Source: Chrysomallon squamiferum
Taxonomy: Eukaryota; Mollusca; Gastropoda; Neomphalida; Peltospiridae
Direction: 5' to 3'
DNA length: 64,000 nucleotides
Assembly (NCBI GenBank): GCA_012295275.1
Contig: CM022672.1
Location: forward strand, 13,002,495-13,066,494
A model generated the notes under the pieces. The model was given only the letters and a program-made list of their open reading frames with translations. It was not told the origin of the DNA and did no database searches. Positions 58,423 through 64,000 of the stretch are shown piece after piece; position 1 is the stretch's first letter; every line of letters starts with the position of its first letter. A program made the translations under genes and the position numbers.

Positions 58423-58500
58423 GCCGCTGCTGTTGCTGTTGTTGTTGTTGTTATTATTATTATTGCTGTTGTTGTTGCTGTTGTTGTAATTACTATTTTC
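58380..58500. repeat. (TTG)n/(TTGCTG)n trinucleotide tract
   Basis: (TTA)n passes into (TTG)n with GCC/GCT interruptions, giving a frame of Val and Ala only. It is low-complexity sequence, not a gene. Confidence 0.9.
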
Positions 58501-58834
58501 ATTGTTATAATTTCAGAAACTGTAAGGTTTAACCAAATCGTTAGTAAGCTGTTATATACTCTATAGATCAGGAATAAAAAAAAAAAAAATAGAAGAACAA
58601 AAACAAAAATGATTATCAAATGAAATCACGTGATACGGGCATACATCAGAAACGTGCTTTCACAAAAACTTGTTACGAGAGATTTCAACAGGAGTCTGTT
58701 ATTTTTCTAGACTAAAGCTTCAGCCTGTTTTTCTTCTAAATGTATGTCAAAATTCTGACGATTATATAGTTAGCTGTAGTTGCAAATCTCAGTACGTGCT
58801 TTAGGTTACTAAACCTCTTCTTAAGCATCATTTT

Positions 58835-58868
<34 letters not shown>

Positions 58869-61179
58869 TTTTAAAACTCAAATAAATGATAATGTGGTTG
58901 GTGAGGATAACAAAAATAATAATAACAACAACAAGAACACAACAACAACAACAGTAATAATACTAGTAAGAATAAAATCGAATAGAATAGAAATTCAATC
59001 ATCCATTTTACTTTATTTTTTTTTATTTTTTTTTTTTTATTTTATTTTATTTTATTTTTATTTTTTTTTTTTTTTTTTACCTGGTTGGTGATGTTAATAA
59101 TTTTTTATTTTTTTATTTTTTTTATCGCCAACCTAGATGTGTGTGTGTGTGTGTGTGTGATTCTTTCTATCATCGATCAGTTAACCATTTATCTGTTCTA
59201 TCAGTTTTTTTCCTTTGTTGTTTTTACTGCATTTCTTTGGGAGATTTATTTTTATTTTATTTTTTTTTCCTTTGTTTTATTTGTTTTGTTATTGTTCTTT
59301 TCTTCTTCTTCTTTTTTTTTTTTTTTTTTTTTTGTTTTGTTATTGTTCTCTTTTGTTTTTGTTTCTTTTGTTGTTGTTTTGTTTTGTTTTGTTTTTTGTT
59401 TTGTTTTGTTCCCCCGCATCTGTACATTGTACTCGTCATACTCTTTACGTCATACTTTTGCAACAAGAAAAAACAAAAACAAATAATAATAAAAAAAATA
59501 CTTGGAAGTATTTAAAATATTTTGGCCTTTTTCTCCGCCCTCCACAGACTCATTTTGACTTTTTTCTTTTTTTCTTTTTTTTCCCCCTACCTTTAATCAT
59601 TATTTTCTTCTCCTTCTACATTTAAAAAAAAAAATAAAAAAATAAAAATTACCGAACAGGCATCTTGGCGCATTTGGCTGCATGCTGCGACCCCCATGAA
59701 TTTAAGTGCACTTAAAGATGTTAATGCAATCACGTATGTTTTCGTGATCACTCGTTTCCGCGCACGCTGATTACTGTTCTCGAGGTATGAGATTTACATC
59801 AGAAACACGAACAAATTATTAGCGGTTGTAGCACACTGAACAGGACAGCAGGGGATGTTTACACCAGACAGACAGACAGACAGACAGGCTGACCCTGTCA
59901 TAGGAATTTCGTGGTAGAAATGTACCTACTAATGACAACTGGCTTTTAAGACTGATTTTTCTTTTTTCTTTTCTTTTCTTTTTTTTTCCTTTCTTTTATT
60001 TCGCGTCAAGTCGACATATTTCTCTTACTGAATTTTTTTGTTTGTTTAGGTTTGTTTTATTTTTGTTTTGTTGTTTGTTTCTCTGTTTGTTTGTTGTTGT
60101 TGTTGTTTTCTAGTTTTTTTTAAGGAGGTTTCCTGATTTTGTTTCTTGATTTTATATATTTATTTATTTAATTTAATATTTATTTACTGTGGTTTCTCCT
60201 TATTCGAATACATCTTTCGCACCTTATTTATTTAATCTTATTTAATCTTATTATTATTATTATTTATTATTATTATTATTATTCATTACTTTATGGTCGG
60301 AAAATAAACCGAATTTGCAAGCAAAACTGTAAATACTGAACAATGTTTTCGACAACACCACAAATCATATAACCATTTCTTACTTACTTACACAACACAA
60401 CAGAACAGTCAATGTCAGATGAGGTTAAAATCGTACAGGTGTAACGAAAAGCAAGTCATTTACCCTCTCATCCCAGAATCACGTAACTGAATATGTGTTT
60501 GTTTTGTAACATTGCCGTGTTCTGTTTACAGTGTACGCGACTGGAGCATTCATTATGGCTGTTATCTTTTGTCTGTTACGGTAACTACGTGTCAGAAATT
60601 TACGATCATAACTTTAACAGTTGTTCTCTGTCTTCGTCTTTTGCCAAGTATTTCTTCTTCTTCTTCTTCTCCTTCTCCTTCTTTTTCGAAGTAAATTTGG
60701 CATGAAACAGCGGTTGAAAGACAGCTCAGTAGGCCTACTACTTACTCTACGATATTCTTTTCTTCAGATTTCCCGTATCCGTCAAACTGGGTACGAAAAT
60801 ATCAGTTTAGTTTATCACTAACTGCTGATTTGTATCTGCAGTTTAGTGCGCGTTGTACTGAGAAAGAAAAAAAAAATAAAGTGCATTCATGAAAACATTT
60901 TTAATGACTTGAATTCACGTCTTGCTCGCATTAACAAAACGTTGAAGTGTTTAGCACCAGCAGCTTTCTTTTATACGCATGCGTACAATTTATACGTTCG
61001 CCAGAGTAGTCTTGGGTGTATATTTAAAATAAAATAATCTGTGGAAAGAATGCTTCAAACAAGGAAAAGGTCAAAATAAGAAAACCATTAAACAGCTGTT
61101 TGCCCTAAGTAATTCGAGGAATTCGTTAATACCACAAACACATAAATTTCGTGTAAGAACGTTTAAATACTGCAGCTAT

Positions 61180-61352
61180 CCTAAATAAATTAAACTAATC
61201 AACCTACGAACAAACCAACAGCCAATCATCAACACGACAGACAAACAACTAGCCAATAAATCCGTTAATCAACTAACCAATGAACCAAACAACCAACACA
61301 CTAATCAACCAGTTAACTACCCAGTCAAACAACCAATCAACTAAACAACTAA

Positions 61353-61388
<36 letters not shown>
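61180..61388. repeat. Degenerate AACC/AACT tetranucleotide repeat followed by (AT)n
   Basis: From about 61195 to 61350 the sequence is a mutated array of AACC, AATC, AACT and AACA quadruplets, ending in pure (AT)n to about 61388. It reads as an old, decayed microsatellite. Confidence 0.7.
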
Positions 61389-61390
<2 letters not shown>

Positions 61391-61762
61391 TTCTTTCTTT
61401 CCAGATTACACATTTAGTATTTCAGTCTCTAATGTAAGTTATTTAATATATTAATATTCAACAGTCATCCACATTTTGGTTTAAAGAATGTTTTTAAAGG
61501 AAATAGGAGTAATAAATAAAAATATTCAGAAATAAGCCGTACACACACACACACACACACACACACTTTTTTTTCTGCAGAGAGAGAGAGTCAGATTTAA
61601 ATGTTTGATAGCTCTAAGCTGTGGGAAACTTTAGAGGTCCTATTTATCATGTTAATATTGTGTAACTGAACTGTAATTCACAGAAACCTCTTCTGAATGA
61701 GAGATTCTTAGCAGCATCTTTTACCTTACATATGAAATGATATTTTTTCATATATATATATA

Positions 61763-61830
61763 TTATGCAATGAATGCATACGTACCTATTACATATATAT
61801 GTAATAGGTACGTATGCATTCATTGTATAA
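61763..61830. repeat. 68-bp near-perfect palindrome
   Basis: Arms 61763-61792 and 61801-61830 are reverse complements with a single mismatch, around the self-complementary centre ATATATAT. The arm core includes GCATACGTACCTATTAC. It could extrude as a cruciform or mark the remains of a small inverted-repeat element. Confidence 0.9.
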
Positions 61831-62261
61831 TCATAATATGAAAGAAGATAGCAGCTGTCGCTATTCAACTGATTATTTTTAGAGATTAGCAAAAAAAAAG
61901 ATTTTTATATTCACATTCTCAAAGCGAGGAGAAGATAACACGATTCTTGAGAAGCCAACAGTTTGATTCAAGTCTTGCAAAAAAATGATTTGCGATTTAT
62001 CAACCCTGCCAGGCGTGGTTTATGGTCATATTAATTTGTGGTCCTTTAATCGCGATCTTCAACGATGAAACTGTAAATTTTGTAGAGAGCTCTTGTCTGC
62101 ATTTAGTTTGTTAATACTGCATTGCAGGAAAGGTTCTTAAAATAACCTGCATTAAAAAAAAAAAAAAAAAAAAAAAAAGTGTTCTCTTTTGACTGTGCTA
62201 GTTGTGTGTAGATGTAAAATATGTTAAAACTATTATATATTTCTTCAAATAATGTGTATAA

Positions 62262-62366
<105 letters not shown>

Positions 62367-62439
62367 CTAATTTATTAATTTTCTTTTGTCTCTCACATTT
62401 CTCTGTATTAAAGACTACGTAGTTGCGTCTTTCACACGA

Positions 62440-62790
62440 GTATCATCTTTTCCACTTAATGATGAGTAATGGTCCTGCTGAAGTTTAGTGGCTGGTGACG
62501 CACTTCCGGCCATACCTCAGCATCATTTGCGTCATACTGGCACCTTCACCGACGCAGATCCAGGACACCCCAAGAGAGAGATTGAACAAATGTGCGATCA
62601 CGTCGGCAAAGCGATTTCCCTCGAGCTGAGCGGGGCGTGAAATGCTCATCAAATAATAAAGTCAGGAATGAATAATCATACGGCTGCTGGCAGCTGATTA
62701 ACAGCGCATTCATTTTTTAGACTGCAGTTTGTCGCCAAGCGCGTGTTTTAGACCTCGTGCAAACTGCACAGATGAATGTGCACGTACGTA
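62440..62790. promoter_or_regulatory. Candidate intronic regulatory element, GC-elevated and non-repetitive
   Basis: About 350 bases of higher-complexity sequence sit between two microsatellites. It has clustered motifs of transcription-factor type: an E-box CAGCTG at 62691-62696 directly followed by the homeodomain-like core TGATTAAC, AT-rich TGAATAATCAT just before it, and several TGACG/TGCGTCA half-sites upstream. No coding frame is supported. Function is inferred from composition only. Confidence 0.3.
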
Positions 62791-62966
62791 CGTTCGTACG
62801 TACCTGTAGATTTAGCTCGGTCTGACGTCTGAGTTATTGCTCCTTTTATTGATCTAGTTGTGATATTTTGGAACAGTTAAGAACACCTGAGCATCTTTTT
62901 TTTCTTCTTTTCCTGACTTCATTTCTTTATTTATATATTTATTTTTAAAATATCCACAGTAGCGGT

Positions 62967-63185
<219 letters not shown>

Positions 63186-63575
63186 TTTTTAATATCATAT
63201 TATCATTCTATCATATCCTGACTTTAAATATTTTGGTAAAATTGCACCTGTTTGTCAGTCTATGGTTGCTAAATAAAGTTCTTGTTATAAGTATTTATGT
63301 TATTTATTTACGCTTACTGTGTCTACAACTTGTGTGTTTTCACGGCAGGATGCTGACAGGAGTAATTTGGACAATTAGCAGTCTCTAAGCGACTGAGGAA
63401 ATAGGTTTCCACGGGAGACTTTCACACACGAACACTGGCTTGTTGTTTGACCAGTGATAAATGTCGATAAAAAACGTTTTATTTCCCAGAACAGCCATGT
63501 AGGTATCAACTTTGTAACCTTTATTTTTAGTTCTCTATAGAGATTCGGATCAAAGGGAAATACCAAAAGCTGTAG

Positions 63576-63576
<1 letters not shown>

Positions 63577-63613
<37 letters not shown>

Positions 63614-63649
63614 TTGTATGAGTGATTATATAAATTAAAGTTCATATAG

Positions 63650-63682
<33 letters not shown>

Positions 63683-63760
63683 TGTATATAGACACACGCA
63701 TACATATATACTCAAAAATATATACGTACACACAAACACGCACACAACCGCTATATATAT
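63577..63760. repeat. (TG)n, (TA)n and (CA)n mixture
   Basis: (TG)n at about 63580-63610, (TA)n at about 63649-63671 and decayed CA/TA sequence to about 63760. The window ends in (CAT)n and (AAT)n/(CAA)n. Confidence 0.85.
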
Positions 63761-64000
63761 ATATTTACTGACTTTACATGTAACAGATAACGAAATCGTT
63801 TACAAATAACAGATCTTCCTAATTTCAGTATTTAAAACAGCAAGCTTAGTTTGCACAGAATCCCGATCCCGTTCCAGAAAATGATGGGAACAGCTCCTAA
63901 TGTTCATGGCAATACTGATATTTATTGTAGATATCACCATTATCATCATCATCATCATAACAATAATAATAATAATAACAACAGCAACAACAATACTAAT

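Noticed and set aside
59085-59625. Phe/Leu-rich open frames resembling membrane proteins
   Set aside because: T-rich low-complexity sequence; no start context, splice sites or conserved motif.

Overview
This window looks like nuclear DNA of an invertebrate animal. It is very AT-rich, its genes are split into many short exons separated by introns of about 0.1-3 kb, and it is full of microsatellites: (ATT)n, (CA)n, (GA)n and (TATG)n. The proteins read as protostome orthologues of animal genes. A lophotrochozoan, perhaps a mollusc, is my best guess, but nothing here proves the phylum. There are no prokaryotic operons, CRISPR arrays, rRNAs or tRNAs that I can support.

Five genes can be rebuilt exon by exon from splice signals and phase. 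(1) About 1.6-12.0 kb, plus strand: an unrecognised nuclear protein with four C2H2-like fingers in one large exon, followed by two copies of a winged-helix-like module resembling the RFX DNA-binding domain. (2) 12.7-16.3 kb, minus strand: ZNHIT6/BCD1, a box C/D snoRNP assembly factor, complete in eight exons. (3) 17.0-27.0 kb, plus strand: GABBR1, the GABA-B receptor subunit 1, complete in 18 exons and starting 700 bp from the divergent ZNHIT6 start. (4) 29.4-39.2 kb, plus strand: GPR107/108-type GOLD-domain seven-transmembrane protein, 15 exons. (5) 45.9-52.2 kb, minus strand: an NCS-1/frequenin-type calcium sensor, last five exons only; its N-terminal exon lies beyond the right edge or was not seen. 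The last 11.8 kb is therefore probably its first intron. It is rich in simple repeats and holds a small inverted-repeat DNA transposon.

The most unusual observation is in gene 1. The two winged-helix-like modules each end at a minor-spliceosome (U12-type) intron at the same codon position and phase. One intron is GT-AG with donor GTATCCTT and the other is AT-AC with donor ATATCCTT. Each has a CCTTAAC branch site the same distance from its acceptor. This looks like an exon pair duplicated together with its U12 intron, after which the two introns diverged in subtype.

Other points of interest: two cases where tandem repeats have copied a 3' splice site (NCS-1-type and GPR107 genes); two single-base phase conflicts next to short homopolymers (genes 1 and 4) that could be assembly indels or real frameshifts; GPR107-NCS1 adjacency as in human 9q34; and an unusual fourth EF-hand in the calcium sensor. 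Gene functions are mostly independent. GABBR1 and the NCS-1-type protein both suggest neuronal expression.
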